NCBI GenBank assembly: GCA_905178155.1
Contig: CAJINV010000001.1
Span: forward strand, 1,433,363 to 1,497,362
Direction of reading: 5' to 3'
Length of the DNA stretch: 64,000 bases
DNA from: Amoebophrya sp. A120
Taxonomy: Eukaryota; Sar; Dinophyceae; Syndiniales; Amoebophryaceae
Of the stretch, positions 24,501 to 36,500 are shown piece after piece (the first letter of the stretch is position 1; the number at the start of each line of letters is the position of its first letter). Below the pieces are notes generated by a model. That model saw only the letters and a list, made by a program, of their open reading frames with translations. It searched no databases and was not told where the DNA came from. The position numbers and the translations under genes were made by a program.

Positions 24501-27500
24501 GTCCGTCGGCCTTGATCCAGTCAGCAGCTAGCGCAGTTTCGAACACAGAATCCGGAACCGGAATAGCCTTGTTCTTGTTCGGCCCTGCACCGTCGTCGAT
24601 CCGCCGAGTCTCGAATTCATCTTTTTCCAGATCGAATTCCGCGACGACAAACGGCAGCAAATCGCTCACGACGTTTTTGGTGACGTCGCCACTCACGCCG
24701 CACTCCGGGCCGTACTTGACGTGGGTCGGGATGTAGGTGTCGCACCAGCCCAACCGGATGGTGTCGCTCACCAGACCTTGCTGATTGCGGTGCGACTTCA
24801 TGGTTGCGATTTCCTTTGGCAGCAGATCAGCGAGCGAAACCACCGAGTACTGGTACACCGACTGCAGCCGTTTTACCCCGTCCATCATGGTGCTGATGAC
24901 TCCCTTCGGACGACCGAGATGTTCTTGCGGTGCCAGAATACGCGGGTTTTTCTTCTTCTTCTTCTTCGCGAAGATTCCAGCACCACCAAGCTCTTCTTCA
25001 TCCACAGCAGTAGTCAGGGTGACGATCCGGGTCGCGAACTCGTGGTCAATCGGATCACGCGATATGAAGTTGGAAAACCCTGACCACACAAAAAACGCTC
25101 TATGAAATAAAAGTAGCATGACAAAGTAGACAAGTTTGCCACTGCATGAACATGTTCGGTATTTGTCATGCTAGAACTACGTACAACCACAGCAGAGCTT
25201 TATCATATAGCGTTTTTTCGTGGTCAGTGGTTTTTAGAGGAGATATCGTTTGCCATGCACTGGAAGAGGCACAACTTGTTCTCGCTGCTGAGCAAGTTCA
25301 GGTGCTTATCCTTGACGAACGGAAATTTGGTCTGGATTCCCTGCAGTAGCCCGAGCTGCAGCGCGTCGGGGATCGTCGGAAACATCAGCGGCATGTAGAT
25401 CGCGGGCGTGGACCACAAGTTCGAGGCTAAAAACACCTGCGTTGGCTCATCGCCAGTTTTCTGCCGGCGCACAACGCCCTCGTAGGTCCGCAACTGCGTG
25501 AACAAAAACGGCTTCTTCTTCTTCGGTTCCGTAGTAGTTGGAATGCGGAAAGTCATCGGTCCGAGCCGACTGAGCTCGACCGCCTGAACCCAGCCGCCCA
25601 TCCAGTTCGACAGGCGGTAGTGCGTAGCGGTTTCCTGGGGTTGATCGACGGGATGGGCGATAACCCAGGTCTCGACGTCCTTGATCTTCACCTCGATGTC
25701 GCGGTCCGCGCCGAATCGGTTACCCAACGCTTCGTAGCCGCGGATCTGGTCTTTACTGATGAAATCGCCGTTCATGATGACTTCGGCTTTCGCGGCGCGG
25801 AAGCCGTACTGGTGCGCAGCAACAGACGTGAATTGCTCGGAGATCGTGTGGTCCAGTATGGTCCGGACGAGTTTCGGAAGGGATTTGTACTGTTTCCAGG
25901 CGTTGTGCGCGGAAAATTTCAAATCCTTGAACGCCTTGGTCAGCTCGGTGCCGGAATCTTTGCCGAACGTGCGCTGCTGGGCGTTGTCGAATAGCAGGTG
26001 CGACAGGTCTGTGCCAGTGGGTGTACTTCCCTTGCGCTTCATCAGCAGCTTCAGCAGTGTGGATATTTCGCGGGGAGTAAGCAGCTCCAGCGCCTTCGGA
26101 TCGCCGACCCGCTCCGGTTCGTACATCCGGTTGTGCATGGCAGAATACGCGATCCTGTGCACCTGCTTGCTCGTCATCAGACCGTCTGCTTTCTGGCCTT
26201 TCCGCTGGGTCACTTTCATCTCGCGAAACTGACCTTCCTGCCAGAACTCGGTGATGGGGAGACAGCGGACCACGCGGATGGACCATCTGTTCAGCAGCTT
26301 CCGCGCGTGTTCTTCCGGCAAAGAAAATACCGCGAGTACGTTCGTTTTCGCCGACACGCCCAACTCGTAGATGCAGAGATCGCCTAGTTTCTCGGCTTGT
26401 TCCGGCGTGATTGTGGTGTGTCCGTAGCCGAAGGACTCGAAGAGGCCGAAGCTGGGATCTCCGACTTCGTAAAACCACTGGCTCACGCACCGCTGCATGC
26501 AGAACCACGCCGGCCCCTCGTGCAGCTTGGATTTGTGGTATGCAGAACAGAAATCGTCCACCAAATTGACGAACGTTCTGTTGCGGTTTTTACTGCGACT
26601 GCGCTGCACGATTTCGGTCGGAAGCGCAGTGTTCATCTTCGCGTCGGGATCGATGTACCTCTTGTAGGAGTTGTGCAGCTCCTTGGTCCTCAAATTCGGA
26701 TAGCACTTGCCACACTTCTCCAAGTGCAGGAGCAAGGTGTAGTACGTGAAATGGCCGCGGACGACGTCCTGGTGGACGCCGAACAAGTAGTAGTTCAACT
26801 CCTTCAACTCCTTGTACATTTCCGGATGGTATCCGAGCCAGCCTTCCTTCTGCAGCTTCTTCCGCAGCGCGACGTCGGGTTGGATGAAGATGGGTTCATT
26901 ATTCTCCACGAGAATAGCGTCAGTGCGCTTCTTGGTGAGGTTCCGTAGAATGCAGGTGAAACTGTGCATGACAAATCATCTGAAGATCTACCTGAAATCA
27001 TAAATCAAAGCAACCACTTTTGTCATGCAGAAACAACACTCTTCAGATGATTCCATATGCACGATTTCACCTGCATAATGCGGCCTTTAACCTTCTCACG
27101 ATCCGCCAGCGCGCAGATGATAAACCGGGTGAGCCAGTACGATACCTGCATCGTGTCGCACCACAACCACATACCGAAGAACCGCGACGCCGCGCAGTGG
27201 AAGGTGCTATAGCCTGGTATTATGTGATTTTATCATATAAAAACGATGCAATTCTGTAACCTCAGATGAGGGCCTCCGGAGGGGGGCCTAGACCCCCCCC
27301 CTATAACCCCCCTCTATAGAACGCCTTCATTTTTCTTCGCCGCGTGGTATGATGGACTCAGGAGGGGTACCGAGACCCCCCCCCTATAGGGTCGCCTATA
27401 CCCCGTCATAATGCTTCATAATAATTGTTCCATTTCGCCTATTCTGAAAATAACAAAAAGGTGCAACAATACGTGTCGCAAGCGCCGACTTCACCGTGGA

Positions 27501-30500
27501 AGAATTCTGCTCTTTCAGCAGCTCCTTCCGGTATTTTCGCTTCAACGACGCCGGCTTATCCTTCACCTCCTCCTCCACGAGTTCGTCCTTTGCGAGAAAA
27601 AACTCGCCTTGGTTGTTTCCCTTGTTACGCGGACCAGTGGCCCAGTGGTCGAGCATGTCTTTGGCGGTGACAAGTCCCGGAACGCAGTTTTTGCAGTTGT
27701 TGGAGTGGCGATGCAACGGCCCAAAGTGGGTCGTTCCCGGCAGGAACAGCTCCTGACTTTGACCTGCACGAGAACCGTCTCCGCCTTGGTCGCTCATGGT
27801 GTGAAACTCCAGCAAGGGCTTCGTCGTTTTGTCGAAGTTTATCAACCACTCCGTATCCATGTCGCGCCAGCTCCTCTCCTTCGGCACAAACCGGGCCTGC
27901 AGCGCGGCATACCCGAACTGGGTAAAGAGTATACAGTGCCAAGATGACCACTTATTTGCTATTTTTGTGCTGCGTAGTTCCATGCAGAGTAATATTATTC
28001 ACGATGGTGTTGTAGAGGACAAAAATAGCAAAAAGTGGTCACTTTTGCATTCGATATTCCACTGGTCGAGGTAGAGGTGTCCGATGTACTGGGATTTCTT
28101 GTTCGGCGCCTTCGACGTCAGCTGCGCCAAGCCGCCAGTCTGTATTGCGTTCGGCTGCAGAATCTGCGACAAGAATCCCGGCTTCTTCGGCGGAATACCG
28201 TGCTCCGGATTCTTCGGATCCACATCGGAATAGTAAATGAACTGGTTATTTGATGTTTTATATGATTGTATTCCCATGCAGCATAAGATTATGCGCGACG
28301 GTATGACGCTACTTGATCAACAGCAAGTATGCACATCTTCATGCACGTGATAGCATGGCGGATAACTTTACTCACGGTGGAAAATCTATAGGTACCGCTG
28401 ATCCCCACGCACCCTGTGATCGCACCGTGGACGAATCCGCCAGCAGACAAACAGGACCTTCTCTTGCACCACAGTCGACGCGAAAAACTTCCCGAATCAA
28501 TTTGTATTCCGGATCGTTCTCGTCTTGGGCGGCAAATGCGCGGTTCAGGATGACGAATTCGCCGTAGCGGCGCAGCGCAGCACACTGTTTTTTGATATCG
28601 ATTGCTCCATGCAGAATAGCATTATACTGCATGGCACTATATGCGTGCTTCTTATCATCATCGTGCCATGCGGGATAATATCATGCACGGTGGAGCTGTT
28701 GCGTTTACTGGTATCCACAAATACTGCCGTCGTGGATAATCTTATGCTGCGTGGTATGATCGATATCAAAAAGCAGGAAAAACACCTGTGCTCGCTTGCT
28801 GTTGTCGTCGGCGCCGGGTCGGCCCAGCAGCTGTATTGCCTTGCGTCGGATGTGCTCCACGGACAGCCAAAGGTTCAGAACGTCCAGGTCCGCCAGCTCG
28901 TCGCGGAAGTTGCAATTCCCGAACTTGGCGTAGACCACTTGCTTCGACTGCGTCAAGCGGTGCCACAGGTAAATGAATGCCTTGTAGTATTCGTGCATTA
29001 GTATTTGTTATGCAGCAGTAGTGTCATGCGGAATAACATTATACTGCATGGCATCATGGCTCCAAAATTCCACATACCAGATCCCATTCGTCGCCTGTCA
29101 TCTGCGGGCACCACGTGATCTTCCCGTGCTTCCACAGATCCCTCGGAGCCGTCACTTTCAACCAGAAGTCGTATCCTCCGGGTGACGGAGCAAGACTCTT
29201 CGTCTTGTACTGCGGACGGCCCGTGTGCGGGCAGCGGATGGGAACGTCCCATCTGGTCGCCCGCGACTTCCGTTTCTTCTTCGGCGAAATGACGACGGAC
29301 GCGGCGGAATCATCGCTCGAAGACACGTCTTCGACGCCGAGCAATTCTTCGAGAAGCCAGTGATCCTTCTTCATCTTGATTGGCGGGTCCAAATGCAGGC
29401 TGACGTAGTAATCCACCGGAATAATCCGCTGACCCTCCTTGTCAGCGGGCGGCTCATCGGGATCCAGCTGCAGCCGCGCAGGCGGCAGCTTTGGCGGAAG
29501 CATCATCGCGTGATGCTACTTTATCTCATCTCTCAGTAGTATCAATCAGCACAAGACTACGGGCGTAGATGGAGGCAGATATATGATGAGGACCTGGAAG
29601 GTTGGTTATCAAGACGTCGCTACTGCACATCTCTCACGGCCCCTGCGACAGCGACCACTTGTACGACCCAAATTGCACATCCACATTGACCGACACATTC
29701 TTCACCCAGAAACCGAGCAATCACATCAAGGCGCACCACAGACGCATCAACACTGCCTTTCGCAGCTTCAGGTACTTCAATTTTTGATTAACATCACGTC
29801 AGAATAGTGAATTCAATATGCGGCTCAGCTGTTGCGAAGTCTTGTGCATTGTCATCACGTATTCTGTCTCACAGGAGGTTCGTGCGCTTCGCATAAAAAC
29901 ATAATTTTTTGTCACAAAGACAGCCACGGCGCGCGTAACTGCCTTCGTAACGAATGCGGTGGTGTTGGGTAGTCTACTATTTTCATTTTTTAATGTAAAA
30001 GTAAAATTAATTTTTTACAATATATCTGTGCAGTTATTGATAAAACTGCCACCATCGGCACCGAGATTGATGGTGGCTCAAAATATAATTTGATATTATC
30101 AAAATATCATTTTTTCATTTGTAAAAACAACATAATGCGAGACCACCAGCTATATAGAGACTTGAAACGACATCAAGTATGGCAAGGAAAACACAGCCTC
30201 ACACGTAGCAGCTCTTCAACGACGACGTGCTTTGTGATACATATTTGCATACCTAGTTTCTAGGTCGTATTGGTGCAGTGTGAGGCTATGTTTTCTCACA
30301 TGATACTCTGGTGGTCCCACAGAAACATAGAACCAGGACGCACTGTCCTGGAACAGAAGATCGAGCCGAAGTGTCAGTCACCTACGGCAAGGCCTTTTTC
30401 ATCATTTTCTTCATGGCCTTCGACGAAGAAGACGGGACCTGCGAGTGCGACGCGCGGGACTCACGCTTCATCGCGGTCTTCATCTTCCCCTTCAACGCCT

Positions 30501-33500
30501 TCTCCGCGTTCTTGATGTCCAGCGCGTCCTCCTTGGACTGCTCCTTCGACAACTTGGCGATCTCGGCCATGATGCGCTTGTTCTCCTTGGTCTTCTGGAT
30601 CGCCTGTTTCTGCTGGCGCGGAGAGGCCATGAAGTCGTCGATCGCCTTCTGGTCCTTGGGGCCCAAGATGGCCTCCAGCGCGTCCTGCATCTTCTCCTGC
30701 GGGGTCTTCGCCATGGGGTCGGCACCCTCGTGGATCGAAATGCGCGCTGCAATATGCTATGCAAAAGTGTCAGTTTCATATGGAAAATTCGATATTCAGC
30801 ATGACAGACAAGAACGCGGCTTCTAGGCATAACATGCGCGTCGCTATCGCGACACAAATACCACAACGTGCGCAGTTTCAGCACGTCGTATTTCATGTAA
30901 ACACGTGTTGCGCGTGGTCACATACGAGCCTATTTGAAGATACCGAATCTGCATACACAACTAGCACACGAACGAGTACACTTTGACCGAATTTTCCACA
31001 TGAAGCTGACACTTTTCACAACGCGTAGTGCTTGCCCTCGTTGTCCAGGAAGTCCAGCTTCAGGGGGACCGGCGCGACGGACGCCTGCATCTCCTCCAGG
31101 CGGGTCTTGGCCTTACCGACGGAGGCCTTCTGTTCCTTGATCGCGGAGGCCACCTTGTCGTCGGCGGCCTTGAAGGCGGTGGGGTTCACGCCCTGGGACA
31201 TGGTCTGCGAGTTGGTGGTCGGCTGGGACGCGGAGGTGACGACCGGCTGCATGAGCATCTGTGTTGGATGTTCAATCACAAATTCGGATTTGGTGGTGAC
31301 AATACGAAAGATGAAAACCGATTTTTTTCTTTACGACAGCATCAACTCCAACTACAACATCTCCGCTTGGAAAGCCGACTTATTTCTGTTCTACGATAGC
31401 AACTACATTACCTGTCCGTTGGGTCCGGGGGTCATCTGAAAGACCATCTGCTGGGACTGCTGCATGCCCATGTTCTGCGAACCGAGCGGGGTCATCCCGA
31501 CAGCGGGGGTCATGCCGATACCGGGGGTCATGCCCATACCCTGGGTCATCGCGGGGGTGGTACCCATGCAGGACTGCATCGACTGGGCCTGGGCGACCTG
31601 CGCGTTGGCCACGTTGGTGGCACCGTTCTTCGCGGAATTGGCCAAGTCGATCTCATCGGGGGTCGGGCAGCGGGTGACGGCCAAAACCCACTGGGGCGAC
31701 TTGCCGCACTTCGACAGGGCCAAGGCGGTGGTCTGCAGGTTGCGGAACCGGGCAACCGGACACTTCTCGATCAGCTGTTGTTGGTGTCGAGGAGGATAAT
31801 GTTGTTCATCAAAGTTAGCAATACGATATCCACGTGCAAACTCTATGTGGGAATACAGGATTTACAGCGCCATATGTGTCATGCGTATTTGTACTATGAA
31901 AAAGCATGACGCAAACACAAACTTGTAATGCATGTATACCAGGTGGGGCGGCACACGCATCTCGATGAGCAGCCATTTCCACTGGATCTCGTGGTAAATC
32001 CACCGGCACACCCACATAGCAGATTTCCGGCACAAAGTACTCAACAAGATCTGGCAGATTTCCAAGGGCAACTCACCATAGCCTGAAGGTGTTTTTGAGG
32101 AGAAAATTATATGAGATGATAATCATGTGGGGAAAATTCACAAGCACAAAAAATCTCTCACTCTCACTCAGCAAAGGTGTGATGGAAAACATGCATATTC
32201 TATACGGCATGGCACATGCCCCAAGTCCTCCATCGAAACAATTCCTGCATGCAACACAAGGTGTGTAAGCCAACGTCTACACTTACGTTGGAGAGAGCCG
32301 GGAAACGCTTGGCGCGACAGCTGATTCATCATGACAAACCCGTGCTCCTGAGCACTCAGCTCCTCCTCCAGATCTTCCATCACAGCTTTGTGCAACGCAA
32401 TGTCTGCGGTACTCATTTTTCCGACCTGGGCCTTGATAAATTCAAGGGCTGACTGAGGCTGCTTCTTCGGCGGCATTATGTGTTTGTTTGTCAAGCTGTC
32501 AGCGTATAGCCGATGCTGAAAAAAAACTGCTCTCTCACGTGAATTTCCCCTACGGTTTTTCATTGAGTGGCCAATTGAAAAGAAGGTTGGATGAAAACAT
32601 GTGCTATGCGCTATGGTGATGAAATTTCGAAGACGTAAGAAGACACAACTACTTGACACGGAAAGCAACTCAATCGCCCGGGGATCTCACACGCAACTCA
32701 AACTTGGAAAGCGGAAGTACAACATTGACTTACGGGGATCTATTTTGTGGAGGCAAAGTACGGAGGAGATGCTGCAATACGGAAACAGATCAGGTAGTTC
32801 GTTTTCTTTCTCGACTTCACTAGAACAGACAAATCAGAAAAACATTTTAGAATTTGGTGTTGACAACATTTGAGAATTCTTGTTCGTAATGCAATGCAAA
32901 ACAATATTAAGGCTTGCACACGTCTGAATTCAATTTCTAGTCAGGCACTTATCCGTTCCACACATATTTTTCACACAAACTCATGTCCACAACACTTCAA
33001 CATCATTCGCTCCTCAGGTCCACTCCCGTCGTCCCACCTTCGGCTGGTCCATAGGCTACGGCGTCGCCAGGGTTTAGCGTTATGAGACGCATCCGTGACA
33101 GCATTCAGGCTAGCTAGTTCATCGTGCTAATAGCACCGTAAATACAATGCAAACAAGTAGCTATTTTTAATAGCTAGCGAATGATTTTGAAAATAGCTAG
33201 CTACTCGACAGTTATTCTCGTTATAATGCTGTGAATGATGCGAAAATGGAACGAATTCCTCACGACTCACGTTGATCTGGAACGCGGGATAGCCGTTCTT
33301 GGCTTTGTTCCAAAAACTCACGCTGAGACGAGGAAAGATATTACTTAAGTACCCCATGTACCGCATTTGAAAAAAAACACACACAGGACGGCTGGAACAT
33401 AATGGATTGGGCAAACCTGATACTGCTCATCGTGTACGCGATCATGCGCGTCCTGGCATTCAGCACCGCGGGCGGGTCGGTGAGCACGGACATCGCCAAT

Positions 33501-36500
33501 CAGGCGATGCTGTTCGACTTGACCAAAATAGCCTACTATATCAAGGAGATGCGGAGTTGGAACGCCTACAACGCCGTCTTGATTTGGGTGAAAACGGTGA
33601 AGTATGTTACCTTCATCCCCTACGTGACCATCATGATGCACACACTGAAGTACAGCTGGAAGTTCTTCATCTCCTTCGCCGTCATCTTCTTGTCGATCTT
33701 CCTCGGCTTCTCTGTGGGCTTTGTCGGAGGGTATAGTTTAGATAGGGGATCGATTGTTTCTTTTATTCTTTGCCTTGAACTACAATTGGAATAAGTTTGC
33801 TGACAAGAAGTTCTTCATCTTCGTTGTACATACTAGGTGCAAGGCATATCTAAAAAAAAATAATCCCTCGTCGGCATTTGTCGACAGAAACATCATGCTT
33901 CTAAGAAGATGAAATGCAGCTCTTGTCTTCTTCTGAGCCGCCTCCATCTTGGTAGCCCGTTGTTCTTCACGATGGAACCTTCTTAGCATGTTGTTTTTGT
34001 ACTAAAAAAATCTGCAAACGAACCAGGTTCGGCGACAAATTCGAAAAAGTGAACACGTTTGGGAAGGCCTCTTTGTTTCTCCTGCAGTCATTATGAGAAC
34101 GCACAACTTCTCCCCCTCTCCGCCGCGGCCCTCATCTGTCATGCAAAAACCCAATATACGTATTCACCCTTTTCCCCTTATGTCGCAGTTTGCATGACAG
34201 GTTTCTTCCGGGAGCCCAAACAGCGCTACAATCCTGAGTTGCGATTTGTCATGTATGAATATAACAGGAATCTCAACTGCACTCTTAGATCTCAACGTTG
34301 AGACCTCACAGCTCAACGTTGAGAAATATATCTCAACGGCCGGCTCACGAAATCGATGCCGCCTGCTCCACTAGGGTTTCGGGTTTAGGGCTTGGGGTTT
34401 AGGGTCGTCGGGCAGGGCAGCCGCCGCCGGCCGGCCGGCCGGCGGCGGCTGCCCTGCCCGACGATTCTCTTCTTCTGCCCTTGTGCAGTGCCTTCCCGGC
34501 GCGCGTGCTCCCGTTGCGCCTTGTGCTTTTCTAATTGTGTGGCCTTCGTTTCCCGCCCGGTCTGTTGCTCTGGTTTTTCCATGGGGCTGCAGTCTTTTGC
34601 GCCGGTGAGTTCTTGGGCGTGTTTTTCGTTGAGACCAGTCGTTGAGCTCATCGGAAAGTCGTTGAGGCCTATCAGGCCGTTGAGATGCACTTGTTGAGAT
34701 GAAACCGTTGAGATTCCTGTATAACAACCAATATAAAACCTGCACAACTTCGCTTGCCCATGCTTCTCTTGCTGCTCATGCGTAGCGTATGCACCATTAC
34801 AAATGGCTTCGGTTCAAATCAGATTATCAAAATGAAATCAGATTATTACAATCAGGCTAGTTGTGCAATCAAGTTACTGAATTCAGAATATCACTGAAAT
34901 CAGGGGTCTGGGTAGGGTTTGGGGTCTAGGGTTTGGGGTTTCTGGTCGTCGGCCAGGGCAGCCGCCGCCGGCCGGCCGGCCGGCCGGCGGCGGCTGCCCT
35001 GGCCGACGACGCTGTCTTCTCGTTGTTGCGCCAATGCGCCCCGGCGCCTCGCCCGCCCTTCTGCTTGTGCTCTTGCCCCGTCGGGGGTCTCGCTGACGGA
35101 CCCCGCCGGACAGCTCCTTGGTCGGCTGGGCGCGTCACTGATTCCGGCGGACCGTTAGGGCCGCCCGGCGTGCGTTCGTTCAGGTTGGTGTAGACACTTC
35201 GCTTCCTTCCTAAGTTGTTTCGCTTCTAGTTGAGTCAACTTCAACAAATCTGATCTCACAAAAAATCTGATTTCAGTAACCTGATTGCATTTCGTAATCT
35301 GATTCCACAATTTACGCAATCTGATACGACCAGCGTCCATTACAAATGAGGGGGAGCAGCAGGAGGGGTAGTTGTGCGCTCTCATACTCGTTCGTCGGCT
35401 CTGCTTCCTTCGGGGAGATGTACAAGCTGTCACCGATTTTGGCGGGCGTTTTGATCGGGATGTTCATCATTTATCCTGAGTGAAAACGTCCCCACACCAG
35501 AGTCAAGATGGGGAATCTGCTAGACAAATCAGCCAGCTTTGGTTGTTTTGCATGGCAGGTTTGTCCTTGTATTGTAGTGTTGTTTATTGAGGTAGTTCAG
35601 CAGCATCACAGATCTAGTGCATCATGCTGATTGAAGAGTGACAAACTCTAAAACACGATACGAGCAAAATGCTTCTCATGGGGCTCCGCATGAGAAACTG
35701 AAACACTTTCAGCATCATGCAGATCTGCGTTACAACTATGGGGTGGGTGCCACGTTTTTAAATATGATATCATTTTGATTTTCTTCATCCTGCTCAACTT
35801 GTTTATGGCGATCATGGTAGTCGTATCAACTGCAAAAATGTCTGGGTCTAGAAGAGTGCAAGTTTGTCATGCTTGTCTGGCATGACTCTCAAATCTGTGT
35901 TGCGTGAGCACGAAGAGGCTCTCTTGCATGTCATGCAAAAACGCAGTTTGCCATGCGGAATACGCAACACCTAGCAGCCCAAAAAGTTGTCATGCTTGGC
36001 TGCGTATTGCAGTGCGAACATCATTGATTTTTAGCATTACAAGTTTGCAGACCGAGACCCAGACATATTTGCAGTCTATAGGTCGCTCTGTCCGAGGCAA
36101 AATCCCAAGCCGTGCAGGATGACGACGACGCGTGGACCAAGTTCAAACTATCACGAGGAAAAATCCCCCCTCCCCATATTGAAAAGGAGCGCCTCTGCAA
36201 ATTTGTGATGCTGATTTGTGACCACAAATCGTGTCTGTCTTGCAAGGGGGCAACTCCGCGCAGTCCGCCGCATTTTGTAGGCGGTTTGTGATGCTGCTGG
36301 GCCTAAAGCGTAGACGTTTCTCATGCTTGGCGCCTACGTCAAAAGTTCTCTGCTGAGGCTTAGTATGTGCCTGCAGTCCTCCTCTGCAAGACAGAGCTGA
36401 TTTGTGTACGCAAATCCAGCAGCGGAAACTTTGTTTCGATATGTGGAGGGGGTATTTTTCACTGTAATACAAACAGAAGGTAGCCAACGTGAGCTCGGTC

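Larger units (their letters stand above)
21464..33229. mobile_element. 11.8-kb TIR element with its own genes, nested in the channel intron
   Basis: Its ends are imperfect inverted repeats of about 153 bp: 21464-21616 and 33077-33229. The outer part of each contains GAATAACTGTCGAGTAGCTA; the inner part contains TGCTGTCACGGATGCGTCTC in the left-arm sense. The middle of each arm is more diverged and is rich in TAGC/GCTA. Inside lie one plus-strand gene at the left end (21990-23236) and two multi-exon minus-strand genes (24241-29506 and 30382-32476). I recognise no DDE transposase, reverse transcriptase, integrase or DNA polymerase. No clear TSD was found beside the outer ends. It could be an unclassified large DNA transposon or an integrated virus-like element. 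An old host segment captured between repeats is less likely. Confidence 0.75.
21387..33386 (+). other. 12,000-bp GT-AG intron of the channel gene, hosting a large mobile element
   Basis: Donor CAG|GTAAGA at 21386/21387 and acceptor ACACACACAG at 33377-33386. The flanking exons join phase-0 as E-Y-M-Q | D-G-W-N-I-M-D-W, exactly where polycystins run from S2 to S3. Only 77 bp on the left and 157 bp on the right lie outside the TIRs of the inserted element, so the intron is almost entirely that element. Confidence 0.88.
34091..35386 (+). mobile_element. Introner G2 (family G), expanded to 1.3 kb by nested elements
   Basis: Ends TATGAGAACGCACAACTTCT and TAGTTGTGCGCTCTCATA match family G1 (229 bp). 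This copy is 1,296 bp because other elements sit inside it (34260-34724 and 34815-35326). The TSD is diverged (GTCAT / CTCGT). Removal joins F-L-L-Q-S to F-V-G-S-A-S-F-G-E-M-Y-K in the pore region of the channel. Confidence 0.88.

Noticed and set aside
33265-33360. Minus-strand frame just outside the right TIR, followed by a GTGAGT donor
   Set aside because: Protein-like for about 30 residues, but no partner exon or family match; it lies in the channel intron and could be chance.
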